A stretch of DNA of 64,000 nucleotides from Actinostola sp. cb2023 (GCA_033675265.1 JAUJYZ010001516.1:576001-640000); one strand, 5' to 3'; positions 26,102 through 37,130 are shown, numbered from the stretch's first letter. Program-made: numbers and translations. Notes: generated by a model not told the origin, from the sequence alone.

Positions 26102-29100
26102 CCATGCAAACTTACTCTTGGACTTCCTCTGGGATGTCCAGTTGGTTGAGATGAACATGTTCAGACAATTCCTGTAGACAGTTCACATATGTTATCTTCT
26201 TAGCAAACTTGTGGCTGCGTAGGGAATCAAATAATCAAAATTCAAATACATTATTCCTGTACATAAAATCTTTATTGTAAAATTGGGTTCCCTGTGGATT
26301 GCTCTTCAACACATATAATGTGATGGGTGTAAAACAAATGCAGACTCTTGTGAATCTCTATTTTTGTCAACTTCTGTCATTGTCAAGTTGGTACAGGGTG
26401 TCCCAAAAATTCGTAGCCCTAATTTGACACCAATAAAATCATGCTTGTTAATCGATTAGTTCAACAGAATTTTTATATCACAATGCTCACTCATAGTACT
26501 GTTTGCCGTAAAAATATCAGTATCCTGCGTGCGCTCCTTTATTTTTTTATGACATTTCTCACGCGACACGGCATTGAATGGGCAAGGTCTCGAAGCGTGT
26601 ATAATGATACACTTCCCCATGCATAGCGCAGTCGTCGTACCATGGTTTTCGGTGCTGGATCTCTATACGCAGCTTTATCTATGATGCTCCAAAGAATCTC
26701 CACTGGATTTAAATCTGGGGAATTGGGAGGCCAATCACCTTTCTCTATAAAGTTCGGCAAATTTCTCTGGCACCAGTTTTGCGAGGCTTTGGCTGTGTGA
26801 GCTGGCGCTCCATCCTGAACAAATGTCATGTTCCTGTTTATAGCACTAAATAGCTTCCTCTCGACAGTCTGGGTCATCTGATGCAGATCGACGGTTAAGC
26901 AAAGGTTTGACTTCTACTTTAAGGATGTTATTGATGTAGTAGTCCGCCGTTAAGGTTTGCCCTTGTTGTAAGAACTTCAAAGTCATCATTGAAGCCTTGG
27001 CCGGTCATTCCGCCCCAAATGACCCACTTAGCGCTCTTTTTGACCTGATAAGCTGGGGAAACTTGACTCTCCTGAGAACCCCAAACAACATAGTTTTTCG
27101 GATTTGGGAGCTGAAAAAGATATTTAGGGCACTCGTAGGAAAACAGAAAGTCTTCCCATTCTTTTGAGGTAAGCTTCCTGTATTTATAGGCAAACTTCCG
27201 CCGAGCTTTGCGTTGCTTGTCTGTCAGGAGTGGCTTCTTTTGACGATGGAAAGGTTTCCAACCTTATTCATGTAATGCAGGATCGTCATCCTAAAAACAG
27301 ATAAACCCTTGACATCTAACTGCCTCACTATTTTTCGAGTAGAGTTTCCGCATTTGTACTTCACTTTTTCGATCACTTTTCTGGCTGTTTGGCTTAGAAC
27401 AGTTGGCCTTCCTGATCTTCTTTTGTCTTCAAACTCCTCTCGAACAGACCATTTCTTGACCGACCCAACACTGGCTTCTCTTGAGAATTTTTGATATTGC
27501 TTTTTCTGATTTTCCTGAGGATCTCAAAATAGCGGCTTGGACTCTCAAATAACTTAATTTTCTTGTGTTTACAGGATTCATCTTTGTAAAAAAGTAAAAA
27601 CTAACTGAGAAAAACCCTCAGAAAAGTCAATGAGACATGCACGAAAATGGCGGGAAATATATGCAACGCACGCAACACAATTTGCACATTTTGGCGGGAA
27701 AATAAAAAAAATACAGTTTATGCTACTTTAAAGTGTAGAATAGATACAATATGACAGCTTATATATCTGTGTTAATTAGACAAAAAAAACGTTAATTTTG
27801 GTGTAAAACTAAATGAAATACACGTTTATAAAGTAGGGCTACGAACTTTTGGGACACCCTGTACTTTGAACAATAATAGAAAGAAAGCTTCAAGTTAACA
27901 TGGCATTATTATAATAAATTTATTATATATTACAAAATGTTTGTTATAAAGTTTGTTATTAATAAAATTAAAAAATTAAAAAATTAAAAAATTAAAAAAT
28001 TAAAAAAATATATTATATATATTATTACCTGATAACTTTCCTGAAAAATGCCCATACAATTTTGATAAAGTTTGAAGGATGTACAATATACATAGCTTTA
28101 ACATTCTTCCTGTACCTGTGACCAGAAAAAGGACCAGCATGTTTTAGTCTACCCTGCGCGCAGAGTCTTCTGTCACCATTAGCTGTCACTAAAGATTTGT
28201 GGTTACTCAATTAAAATGGTCATTTCAAATGACCACGTATTCAGTATCCAATGGCTATTATAACATAGGTATGATATAACGCGCGCTCTGATTGGTTGGT
28301 TAGCATGTTTTAGTCTACGGGCTGCGCGCAGAGTCTTCTGTCACCATTAGCTGTCACTAAAGATTTGTGGTTACTCAATTAAAATGGTCATTTCAAATGA
28401 CCACGTATTCAGTATCCAATGGCTATTATAACATAGGTATGATATAACGCGCGCTCTGATTGGTTGGTTAGCATGTTTTAGTCTACGGGCTGCGCGCAGA
28501 GTCTTCTGTCACCATTAGCTGTCACTAAAGATTTGTGGTTACTCAATTAAAATGGTCATTTCAAATGACCACGTATTCAGTATCCAATGGCTATTATAAC
28601 ATAGGTATGATATAACGCGCGCTCTGATTGGTTGGTTAGCATGTTTTAGTCTACGGGCTGCGCGCAGAGTCTTCTGTCACCATTAGCTGTCACTAAAGAT
28701 TTGTGGTTACTCAATTAAAATGGTCATTTCAAATGACCACGTATTCAGTATCCAATGGCTATTATAACATAGGTATGATATAACGCGCGCTCTGATTGGT
28801 TGGTTAGCGTGTGTCCGTAAGCCCATGGACACACGCTCGTGCCCATGGACACACGCTCACGTCATCGGCATAGCATGCGCGCTCTGAAATCAATCGGAAA
28901 ATCAAATTGTTTTATTTGAATTTGCAGTGACTATGTTATAAAAGAAATGGTCAACGCTTTAGCTGTGCGTCCATCGAGTTTATGGAGCACTTGGGAATTT
29001 GGGAGAGTACTCGTGAAGCTAGAGTTGCTCGAGGCGTGCTTCTCTCGTGCTCTCCCAAATTCCTGCGTGCTCCATAACTCGATGGACGCATGCTAAGCGT

Positions 29101-32100
29101 TGACCATTCCTTAATGACTCCTCATGTGTGACAACTAAGAAATTCACGTGTGAATGTTTTGAAAGGAAATGATACTCTGACAGTTTGGTGAATCATCATG
29201 GGTTAGGGGCGTATTGAAAAATAACAATGCTTGGCGGCCACACCGCAGTCAAATTCTACAGGTTAAGGATTATCTTATTTTCTATAAACTACGAGTTTAC
29301 CTTTTTACTTTTTTATTTATCAAAAAAGTTATTGGAGTTTGTAGTTACATTTGGCAAACCAAAATGGTTGACTGTTTTTACATACTTCCTTATTGTTGAT
29401 GCAGGAGAAAGCTCGCGCATGCGCAGACGTTTGACCACGGGTGTGCTTGGCGGCTGTGAGGCGTTCACTTCCCTTCTCTCTCCCCCAGTCTCCTCCCCTC
29501 TCCCCAATCCACCCAACCCCCAACCAGGAATGTCTGTAATGCAGGCTGTTTTACTGGGTACTTACTTTCTTTCTAGTTCTCTATAAACCTGCATAAGCCA
29601 ACTGAATGATGGCTTGTTCTTTCTGCTCAGTCCATAATGAAAGTACACGATACTATAGTCACTTTCTACATACTGATCTAATGTATGTTTGATATACCTA
29701 TAAAATAAGAAATAATAATATTATTATTAATAGAATTAATATAATCTCTGTGATGCCCAAAGTTGTTTTTAATACCCCTCGCCACCAGCAAGCCTATACA
29801 TTTATTGTTATTGAAACCTCCCCACGACAGCCGCAAAACTTTGTCCCGAGGTGCCAGTTGAGGAGACTGTAATTTAATCAGACTTACTGTAATAATTGAT
29901 GATGGTCAATTTGATGTAAGGCAGGTATTCGGCAAACGGAAAATACTATCACCAATCGACCACTTTTATCAGCCCCTGAATTAGAGAAACATGGAAAAGA
30001 AACATAATTTAGGTCAGTGTTATCTCAGTAATTATACAATAGACACATAGATTAAATTGATAGGAACTAGCGGTTCAACTAGTAGAGACTGTGACAGTGT
30101 AATAACAACCAATGAATAGTTTTCTAATTTCTACCAAGGTAACTTGTTTACTTCAGTAAACCACCAAGTGTAAACAGGCTCAAATAAACCAGTTATTATT
30201 ATTATTAAACTGTCACAGCCTACAATGTAAGTGGGGCACAACTCTAAGACAGACACCCTTCTTTTTATTATAAAATGACTATTCTTTCTCTAAGGCAGAC
30301 ACAATGAAGAGTAGTCACAAAAGTGCTTGGTATGGCTCGAATCAATTGATAATATTAGATATAATATTGATTAACTCACCAGATACAGATACTATACGAT
30401 GTCGTGCGACAGTGTGGAAGTCATTACTCAGTGATAATGAAGGATAGACAGGAGTTGAATCGCCATCTACATCATCCCTTGCTTTTTTGAACTGCTCTAA
30501 CTCTGTATAAAGAGAGAAAGCCATGGAGCATTGTAGTGTATGTAGGTATCTTTCCCAAAAATGCCACTGTCAGGTCATTTCATTTTCACTATTAGATATT
30601 ATTACATAAATATTTATATACAATACTACAAGTAAAAGTTTTAAAAAGGTACATTTTCTAGTCATTTTTTTTTTACATATAAAATCTGTACATTTTAGGA
30701 GCATTATACAGCACTCAATACAATATAATAATAATAATTAATTATATTATGACATACATGAATGCTTTTATGTACAGTGTATAGTTAGTTGGATAGGGAA
30801 ATTTTGCTGTGACAGTTTAAATTTCCTTCTTTCATTATCTACTTTTGTACCCTATGAAAGTCAAATTGAAAGACTTCAATTGCAAGAACAGTGAAAGTGA
30901 CCGGTGATCTAAAGTCAAATTCTCCTTTGGAATTCAAAGATTCTAGAGGAGAATTTAGTTTTTAACCTAAAGTTTATCATAGTAGTGGAACAGGTTAACC
31001 TGGATAATATCAATATAATAATAATAATAATAATTTATAATAATTATAATAATAATAATAATAATAATTCGAAACGTCGTAACTTATTATTGCTGATTTT
31101 TCTTATTCAATAATAATAATAATAATAATAATATACATAATAATATACATAATAATATACATAATAATATACATTGTAGTTTTGTGATTGGTTGAAGACA
31201 GTATAAACAGTTACATGATCAGTGCTTGTATCCTGACTGCTAATAACATTCAGACTCAATACTTTCTTATTCCCTAAGGGGGAGGGTGTAAGTTTTGATT
31301 TTCTGAATCAGAATCCCCTGGGGAGGGAGTAGATTCACCAAATGGGGGTGGAGAGGGTGATGAGGATTACCAAGAGTCAGACTCTTGTTTCACAAAATGT
31401 ACAACTCTCATTGGTTAAAATCAATGGTAAACTTGTGGAAACATCGCACCAACGATAAAATAAAGTAACTTAAAATATAATACATATATACATTGTAGCT
31501 TACATTATGTGAATGGATGGATCGATAATCCCAGACAACGTGCTCAAAACTGTGTGCAGATCGAATATATACTTGTGGGGATGGATGATTAAACCATACT
31601 ACCTTTGCTGATAGTCATGCAAAGATAGTCATGGTTTAATCACTCATCCCCTTAAATACTATCTGATATATGTAAGCAATATAGTAGTTTCATCGAGGGA
31701 CTGTGCTGTAATACAGTTGAACCTCCCGTTAGTGACCACCCAAAATGTCAAACTTTGTGGTCGCTTACGAGAGGCGGTCGCTTACGAGAGGTTCCAACTA
31801 CAGTGATTTGACTGGGAACTGAACTTTTGGTATTTTGAAAAACTGGTCGCTTAGGAGAGGTGGTCGCTTACGAGAGTGGTCGCAACAGGAGGTTCAACTG
31901 TATTTGCCCAATATATGAAGTTTCGAGGGGAAATATGCAGCTTAGAGTCTCCGAGAGCAAATGTGACAGCATGGGCCCCAGACAGGAAATACTCTATTGT
32001 CTTTATTGTTCAACACTACACTAGGTCACTATCGTGAAACAATACTAACTAATTAGTACTAAATAGCACTGATGAAACAATAGAAAAACTATTTAGTAGA

Positions 32101-32834
32101 TGTATTTAATACAATGTACACTATGTTAATTAAAAATGATAGTTAAACAGGTGTAAACAACATTAGCGTTTGCTTGGAATTTATAATTAGATCTAACAGT
32201 CATTAACATCTAACAGTCATTAACAGAGTTAGCATTCCAAAACATACTTTCTACCTACATTGTACATGTACAATAATTATTAAATGGAAAAATCATAAAT
32301 ATAATTATGTCTAATAACTATCAGTGTTTTATTAATAATCTATTCTTTCACACCTTTTTTGGAAGTTCTCTGCAGATCGTCATCAAAAAGATTGCGTTCA
32401 AATTCCCGTTGTTCACTTCCAACCAAAATGTCATCTTCACTACCAAAATAACTGATCCCACCAGTTGCACCTAAATCATTAGAGTCATCCTCGTCTGACT
32501 GGCTTCCAAATAAAAGCCCCGGTGCACTGTGCCTGGCTAAGCTCTTGTCGTCCACTACAGACAAAAATAAACTCGAATTTTCAACATTTTGAGCTCCATT
32601 CTCGCATTCCTTTGAGGAAAGAGGGTCAAACTCGTCCAAAACTTGAGTTCTGCTGAGTTGCTGAAAGTCAACGACCCCATATCTCTTCGCTGAGTTCATT
32701 GAGGATTCTAATTCCACTGGGGTTGAATGCCTTGCTGTCTTATTAGTCCTAAGGAATTGTGTTGTGCTTGGTTCGTAGTCCATTGTAGCAGAGGCGGTTT
32801 GTTGTTGTTCGGTGTTCGCTTCTCTGTCCGCCAT
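18365..32834 (-). CDS. ARHGAP1/ARHGAP8-like Sec14-RhoGAP protein, 11 coding exons
   Basis: Coding exons from the 5' end: 32354-32834, 30380-30502, 29888-29975, 29566-29697, 28029-28115, 26116-26214, 24474-24593, 23802-23875, 21813-22019, 19833-19942, 18365-18541. Phases agree across every junction, for about 565 residues. The one weak border is the exon 7 donor (GTACAT), chosen because it alone keeps frame into exon 8; a missed microexon there is possible. Residues 1-160 are acidic, Ser-rich and poorly conserved. About 185-335 form a CRAL-TRIO/Sec14 (BCH) domain, with [17 protein letters not shown] and [13 protein letters not shown]. About 385-560 form the RhoGAP domain, with arginine finger EGIFRRS (Arg about 410), [14 protein letters not shown] and [12 protein letters not shown]. 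Known role of the family: speeding GTP hydrolysis by Cdc42/Rho, with the Sec14 part binding lipid or masking the GAP. The introns are full of repeats. Confidence 0.9.
18830..18880. repeat. Partial copy of the GTGGATCCAC hairpin element
   Basis: Carries GTGGATCCACGAGGTGACAG and CCGAGTGGATCCGC, as in the complete hairpin at 18993-19108. The flanking sequence (CATATATGCATGACATGTCC) is also duplicated nearby, pointing to a local duplication. Confidence 0.7.
18993..19108. repeat. Hairpin element, GTGGATCCAC loop
   Basis: The arms CTTATTGACAATAAATTTC and its complement flank AACATTGTCAAAGT and its complement. The top of the hairpin is GTGGATCCACGAGGTGACAG. It lies in intron 10 of the RhoGAP gene. 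Confidence 0.78.
20310..21260 (-). repeat. Interspersed repeat family C, copy 1 (reverse)
   Basis: In reverse orientation it matches 34362-35350 over about 0.9 kb. Shared blocks include CTGGCCATGAGATCGATGTT, GACTTGTAAAGAATG and TTTCTGGACCTAATCACG. It carries AAT/ATT microsatellites at its edges. It has no long ORF, so it is probably a non-autonomous or decayed element. Confidence 0.75.
21448..21605. mobile_element. Short relative of the 13649-14167 element
   Basis: Left end GAGTCATTTC and right end CCCACTCAAACGACTC resemble the ends of the element at 13649-14167. The tandem core is missing. Confidence 0.5.
21663..21803 (-). mobile_element. Poly(T) insertion with 15 bp target duplication
   Basis: A tract of about 110 bp, almost all T with a few A and C, is flanked on both sides by TTTACTGGTCTTTCT. 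This is what a retrotransposed poly(A) tail with target-site duplication looks like. It sits 9 bases from the exon 9 splice donor of the RhoGAP gene, so that intron begins with a long A-rich stretch. Confidence 0.72.
22952..23374. mobile_element. MITE with TTAA target (piggyBac-like)
   Basis: AGTGCCTATGAAACGAAAA at the left and TTTTCGTTTCATAGGCACT at the right, flanked by TTAA on both sides. It shares the AGTGC terminus and TTAA target with the element at 47622-47893. Confidence 0.82.
23489..23641. mobile_element. MITE with CTAGAGT ends
   Basis: CTAGAGTACAAACCATATGT and ACATATGGTTTGCACTCTAG form the ends, with inner inverted TAGTACTAAATAGT. A fragment of the same family lies at about 32030-32100. 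Confidence 0.8.
23985..24175. repeat. AT-rich tandem repeat
   Basis: About a dozen units of the type AAAATATAAATAATTG in intron 7 of the RhoGAP gene. Confidence 0.85.
24356..24444. mobile_element. 89 bp hairpin MITE
   Basis: Perfect inverted repeat of about 28 bp starting TAGACTGTGAACAGTCCCCC, with a loop of about 30 bases. Confidence 0.78.
24650..25020. repeat. GATGAT-rich low-complexity region
   Basis: Imperfect ATG/GAT repeats with a His/Ser-rich antisense frame that is not a gene. Confidence 0.8.
25060..26110. repeat. Tandem array derived from the exon 6 / intron 6 junction
   Basis: Six copies of a 150-165 bp unit lie in intron 6 of the RhoGAP gene, with start points near 25153, 25314, 25480, 25645, 25800 and 25959. 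On the minus strand each contains the last 29 or so bases of exon 6 (GGACATCCCAGAGGAAGTCC block), the GTAAGT donor and the start of the intron, then a GAT microsatellite of variable length. The genuine junction at 26116 is the seventh and outermost copy. Confidence 0.9.
26394..27861 (-). mobile_element. Degraded Tc1/mariner-type transposon
   Basis: 1,468 bp between ends CAGGGTGTCCCAAAAATTCG and its inverted partner, with TA on each side. The transposase lies on the minus strand. It inserted in intron 5 of the RhoGAP gene, in the same orientation as the gene. Confidence 0.88.
26539..26877 (-). pseudogene. Transposase C-terminal fragment, Tc1/mariner DDE
   Basis: The remaining open frame of about 113 codons carries the second catalytic Asp in [10 protein letters not shown] (residue 22) and the Glu in [12 protein letters not shown] (residue 60), 37 residues apart. 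The N-terminal part is scattered over other frames up to about 27580. Where the first catalytic Asp is expected (FLFSxE block near 27145), the sequence shows Tyr. It is therefore an inactive copy. Confidence 0.85.
28137..28805. repeat. Four-copy tandem array, 166-168 bp unit
   Basis: Nearly identical units starting with GCATGTTTTAGTCTAC at 28137, 28303, 28471 and 28639. Each contains the near-palindrome ATGGTCATTTCAAATGACCA. The array begins 22 bases upstream of exon 5 of the RhoGAP gene, between the exon and its intron 4. Confidence 0.92.
28806..29112. repeat. Interspersed repeat family D, copy 1
   Basis: Contains inverted blocks GCGTCCATCGAG and CTCGATGGACGC, and GGTCAACGCTT and AGCGTTGACC. 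The same arrangement recurs at 60010-60340, including GAAATGGTCAACGCTT and TTTATTTGAATTTGCAGT. Confidence 0.82.
31020..31170. repeat. AAT microsatellites
   Basis: Several (AAT)n and ATAATATAC runs in intron 1 of the RhoGAP gene. Confidence 0.85.
31714..31900. mobile_element. 187 bp MITE with Tigger-like ends
   Basis: CAGTTGAACCTCC...GGAGGTTCAACTG with TA on both sides. The interior repeats GGTCGCTTACGAGAGG four times. The TA target and CAGT ends fit the pogo/Tigger group. The internal motif matches the satellite units at 1-604 and 5268-5908. Confidence 0.87.
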
Positions 32835-33231
32835 GTTGTTGTAGCATTGGCAGTTTGTATGCAGAGAAAATGGCGGGTTTTCAATTCGACATTAGCCTAC
32901 ATTATCCTTGAGAACATTTCCAGATTGTTCTTGAAGAAAGAGTCATTGAGAACAGAGTCAAATGTCGTCGAAAATTCAGACAAAAAATCCCAGAACACAC
33001 GCAGTCACATCAAACTTGTTGAGTTCTTCTTCAACCGCAGGAAAATGTGTAGGGAGGAGTGGGTGGGTAGGTACCAAATATTACTCTCCCACCCTTCCCT
33101 AAATAACAATATGAAGGAGAAGAGCCTGCGATCACACGTGGGAAAGAAATGGAGTCTTGAATTTTGGTTCTAAATTTACCAAGATCGCGAGCTTTGTCGA
33201 CAGAAAACTCACCCCAAACGTTTCGTAAAGC
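32835..33231. promoter_or_regulatory. Likely bidirectional promoter
   Basis: Only 397 bp separate the start codons of the divergently read RhoGAP and ZNF593-like genes. No repeat or other gene lies between them, so both promoters must be here or in the first exons. No TATA box or other core element stands out. Confidence 0.6.
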
Positions 33232-35726
33232 ATGGGGAGATTAAGGAGGAAGCGAATGCACAAAAATGATAAGCATTTAAAGAAGAAATATCGTACAAGA
33301 AATAAGACCAAAGATTTGGATCAAATTCACGAAGACATGGTGCCACGAAAGGCAACCAAACTTCTTTCTCAAGATGTAGACACAGATTTACCGGGTTGTG
33401 GACAGTTTTACTGTCTTCAGTGCGCGTAAGTATCAACAATATTGAGTATTGTGCTATTTTATGAATAAATTTCGACGTTTCGCAACTGAACGTAAGCTTA
33501 TTTCATCCGGTACATTCGTAGCCGTAGGCCAGGTATATTGATGTTTTATAGCTATAAAGTAGAATACATGTGATCTCATCTCTTTCGAAATAGTTTATTT
33601 TAAGCTACAAAGATGGAAACATTGAAGTAAAAATATCCTTTATATAGTATAAACTTGTTGATAGCATGAAGTACAAATAGATACCGTCAGGGGAGGTGAG
33701 GGGGAGGAACACCAGTCCAAGGGAAGGAAAAATGAATGAGTTTATGATGCATCTTGTTCTTATATGCATGTAGCACAATCCACAATGACTGGTATTAAAA
33801 TTTCACAGCCAGGTGATTGTTTGATTTTTGAGATTTTGAGATTTTGATTTTTACAGCCCTTGTCAAATTTGTTGTGCGCTGATTGGATAAGAGATACTGT
33901 CGATAAGAGGACAGATGCATAGAATGACGTTTTGCTCGCGCACGGAACCAGCGCACCCTTGAATCAGTTTTTCTTTCAAATTTATTTTTGTCATTTTGGG
34001 AGCCTTTTCCACTTTCCTGAGTAAATATTGTTGTAAAAAAAAAAAAATCGAACATGGTTTTTCATTGTCTGTACTGTTATTGACAATGGATGACACCATA
34101 AAATGATCAAAACTCAAGTGGAACAATGAGCGTAGGCAGGGGCGTAGGCAGGGGGAGGTCACAGGGTGCCTGTGACCCCACTTCCTCTGGATCTACTCTT
34201 TAAATTTATATGTTTGAGGAGGTGATGGGAGAGGGGGGATTTGGTGATGAACGATATGGAGTGTAACCCCCCCAATGGAAAATCCTGGCTATGCCCCTGG
34301 TAGCGATATATAATAGAGTGTAAATAAGTGGGTTTGTTATTACAATTACAAGAGAGGTTATTAACCCATTCGCTCCTGAGCTATTTTGAGTTTTTTAGCG
34401 ATTTTCTGGACCTAATCACGTCGTAGGAAATTTCGATTCCATATAAGGGGTTTCCATGGAAATCTTGACAGTTCTGAATGCCTGTGGGCTCGCGTCTTCA
34501 CGTGTGCTGTCTTTCTTCTTGGGAGCTCGTAGGGGCCAATTTTGCATTTTTAGAGTGTTTATAGCCATTATTCACCACAGAAGCCCCCAGGACAGCATCA
34601 TTATTAGCTTGACTGGTGTGGTAGAGACCATTCTGCTGAAAGAACCCAGCAGCGAGAAACGATTTTCACGAAGACATGTCGGCTCTGCCATTACGAAATT
34701 CAAAATGGCGGACTCAACTGTGAAATCGTCTCTCTGGTTGTTCTGTGGTGAAATCCAGGACCTACATTTTTGGCATTTTTGGCGACTTTGGACTTGTAAA
34801 GAATGCAACCGGTGCAATATTCTGCCTGTAGGACCGAGTGGCTCGACACTCTATAAATTCTAAAAAACACAAAGGGCGGGATGCTTTCTGTCGAAAATTA
34901 CCGGATGTTCTCGGCATCCTTTTCGGGCGTGCAGAAGGAAAACATGTGTTAGCGAAAGCTAGTGGTCCTAAGGAAATGGCTATTGTTTGGCGAGTTAAGG
35001 AAGAGAGAGGGAAAAATTCACGAATATATCAAGGAGAGCGATGGAAGTTTGCTGAGAAAGTGGCGTTTTGTTTTGCAAGGATGTATTTTGGAAGAAAATC
35101 CAAGTCAAATGTCGTTCATTTTCGAGGTGTAAAATTGCGTCAAAAACACGCATTTTTGATTTTTATGGAAAACAAATTGAACTAATGCCCAGAAATCGGA
35201 CCTGTAAGTCAGTTTACTTGAGGTTAAAATATGAAGAGTTATCTAGTTGTCACTAATAACTGGCCATGAGATCGATGTTACGAAAATTCAGAAAGTTAGA
35301 ATTTTTCAAAGCAGTATTGATGGTTTCGGCCGGTGTAGGAGTCAATGGGTTAAGTTAGTGTGTATAATTAATCATAATTATATTATATCTGTGGTTTTCA
35401 GGAGATATTTTGTAGATGATAAGAGTCTTCAAGATCATTTTAAAGCAAGAGTACACAAAAAACGGTAAAAATAATAATAATTTATTGATTTATCGGCTTA
35501 TTTATAGCTTCCCTCTCTTTAATCATTTTACTAACTTTTCTACTTTTCCTATAATTTTTAAAGGCTGCGGATGCTAAAAGATGTTCCTTATACTCTAGAA
35601 GAGGCTCATAAGGCAGCTGGCATGGGATCTTATACTCTGACATCTACCAAACCATTACTACCTAAAGACACTGAGATGAACCCTGAACAGATATCGACAA
35701 AAACAGAGGATAAAATGACCGAATAA
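33232..35726 (+). CDS. ZNF593/Bud20-like C2H2 zinc-finger protein, three exons
   Basis: Exons 33232-33425, 35402-35464 and 35564-35726, joined in frame with GT-AG borders, give 139 residues, close to the usual length of the family. The N-terminus is very basic ([12 protein letters not shown]), followed by the conserved LDQIHEDM and [10 protein letters not shown]. The zinc finger is C-x2-C (FYCLQCA) then H-x5-H ([10 protein letters not shown]), followed by the family signature [15 protein letters not shown]. Known members shuttle with and help export pre-60S ribosomal particles; in vertebrates ZNF593 was described as a modulator of Oct-2 DNA binding. The ribosome role is inferred by homology. 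Intron 1 holds the 34362-35350 repeat. Confidence 0.92.
33430..34361. other. Intron 1 of the ZNF593-like gene, first part
   Basis: No other gene seen. Minus-strand frames at 33795-34162 are unsupported. Confidence 0.5.
34362..35350 (+). repeat. Interspersed repeat family C, copy 2
   Basis: Matches 20310-21260 in the opposite orientation. It starts with the TTAACCCATTCGCTCC-type end and finishes in GGAGTCAATGGGTTAA, so its tips are short inverted repeats (TTAACCCATT/AATGGGTTAA). It carries frames of up to 135 codons with no recognised domain. It is probably a non-autonomous DNA element. Confidence 0.8.
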
Positions 35727-35796
35727 ATCTTTTTTTTTGTTAACTGGGCTCTTATACTAATGATACCACAAATGTAACACTTCTTCCACATTGACA

Positions 35797-36034
35797 TTAG
35801 GGCCATTTATACGAGACCAAATAAGCCGCGGCTTACAGACACTGTAAGATGTGGCTTACATAAGACGCGAAGCACGTGTATAAATGATACAAAAACTTTG
35901 TCCGCGTCTTATATAAGCTGCATCTAGCGTAAGCCATGGACAGACTCGCTCGTATAAATGGGTTAGTTCGCATCTTATGTAAGCCGCGTCTTATGTAAGC
36001 CACAGCTTATTTGCTCTCGTATAAATGACCCTAT
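35797..36034. mobile_element. MITE with GGGCCATTTATACGAG ends
   Basis: Inverted ends GGCCATTTATACGAGA and CTCGTATAAATGACCC, with inner inverted copies of AAATAAGCCGCGGCTTAC and TAAGACGCG-type blocks. It lies directly downstream of the ZNF593-like stop codon. Confidence 0.8.
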
Positions 36035-36620
36035 TGTGGAAATGTTTAAAGAGATAGGTCATGTACATTGTACATGTATATATACTGTATTCAAGCTTAC
36101 TGGTTTGCTGTCATTTAAATTAGACTGGTCTGTTGCAAATGTTGGGAGACTGGGTTTGAGTGTTTTGATTAGCTGAACTAGTTACAAGTTTTTCGAGGTT
36201 TTTGCCCTCGATGTTAGCCTCCTTTGAAGTCTTTGTTTCGGGAGCACAGGGATCCTGAAACAGAGAATTCAAAGGCTGCAAAGGAGGCTACCTCGATGTA
36301 AGACTAGTGGAAATATCATTTGAATTGATTCAACGTTCTTTCTCCAGCACATTGGATAGGCTAAACAGTTTTTACATTGGAGATAATATTGCATGTCAAA
36401 ATTTAAGAACTGTACTCAAATGTGTGACCACCATGTAATATGTTTGTACACTTCTATCACCATTATCAGCCAATGAGCTTTCAGCATGGTGAGTAGTTCT
36501 GTTGGTTGAGAAATTAATGCAAATATATTAAAGGTGCAGGTCACACTAACCTTGTTTGCATTAAACAGGAAAATTAAAATCTCAGTCATTAAACCTTAGC
36601 TAAAAACACATACTAACTAA
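36035..36620. other. Intergenic, short hairpin only
   Basis: An inverted pair near 36205-36300 (TAGCCTCCTTTG...CAAAGGAGGCTA). Otherwise featureless. Confidence 0.5.
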
Positions 36621-36760
36621 GACCCCGTCCACACTAAAACGCTAACCGGCGTTTTCCTATTGTTTCTGGTAATGAGCTGATTGTTTTCGATTCTCTTGAG
36701 GATAGAACAATATAAAAACGATGCGTTTTCAAACGAAAACGGAGTAGTGTGGGCGGGGCC
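36621..36760. mobile_element. MITE with TAA target, short copy
   Basis: Ends GACCCCGTCCACACTA and TAGTGTGGGCGGGGCC with TAA on both sides. Same family as 10975-11439. Confidence 0.8.
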
Positions 36761-37130
36761 TAATCATGACAGCTAGTCCCTATCAGGGAAATGTCAGGTG
36801 ATGGTTTGATCAATAATTTCAATAGGGGCTGGCCAACAGAAGATTACTAACAGAATTGACTTTTAAAACGCATTGACTTAACAAGTGTAAATGGCATCAA
36901 AGATCTTCATGTCATTGTGATTTCACAAATGAGTACAAAGGGTTTGGAGGGGAGGATACTCTGAAAATTTTAGGATAGGGATGGCAAATATTTAACAAAT
37001 ATTCAACAAAATATATTCGTTGAAATAAACTGAACTGAATTGAAATTATCCCAGCAGTAAAATGATCGACGCCGTTCGAAACAAACTTTGTATGTATTGT
37101 CCTGAGTGATGGACATACTCAGATAGATAA

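Noticed and set aside
28137..28805. CRISPR-like regular repeats
   Set aside because: The units are 168 bp head-to-tail with no spacers, and the DNA is eukaryotic.
32727..33173. Plus-strand frame of 148 codons across the promoter region
   Set aside because: Antisense shadow of RhoGAP exon 1 running into the intergenic gap; no conserved domain.
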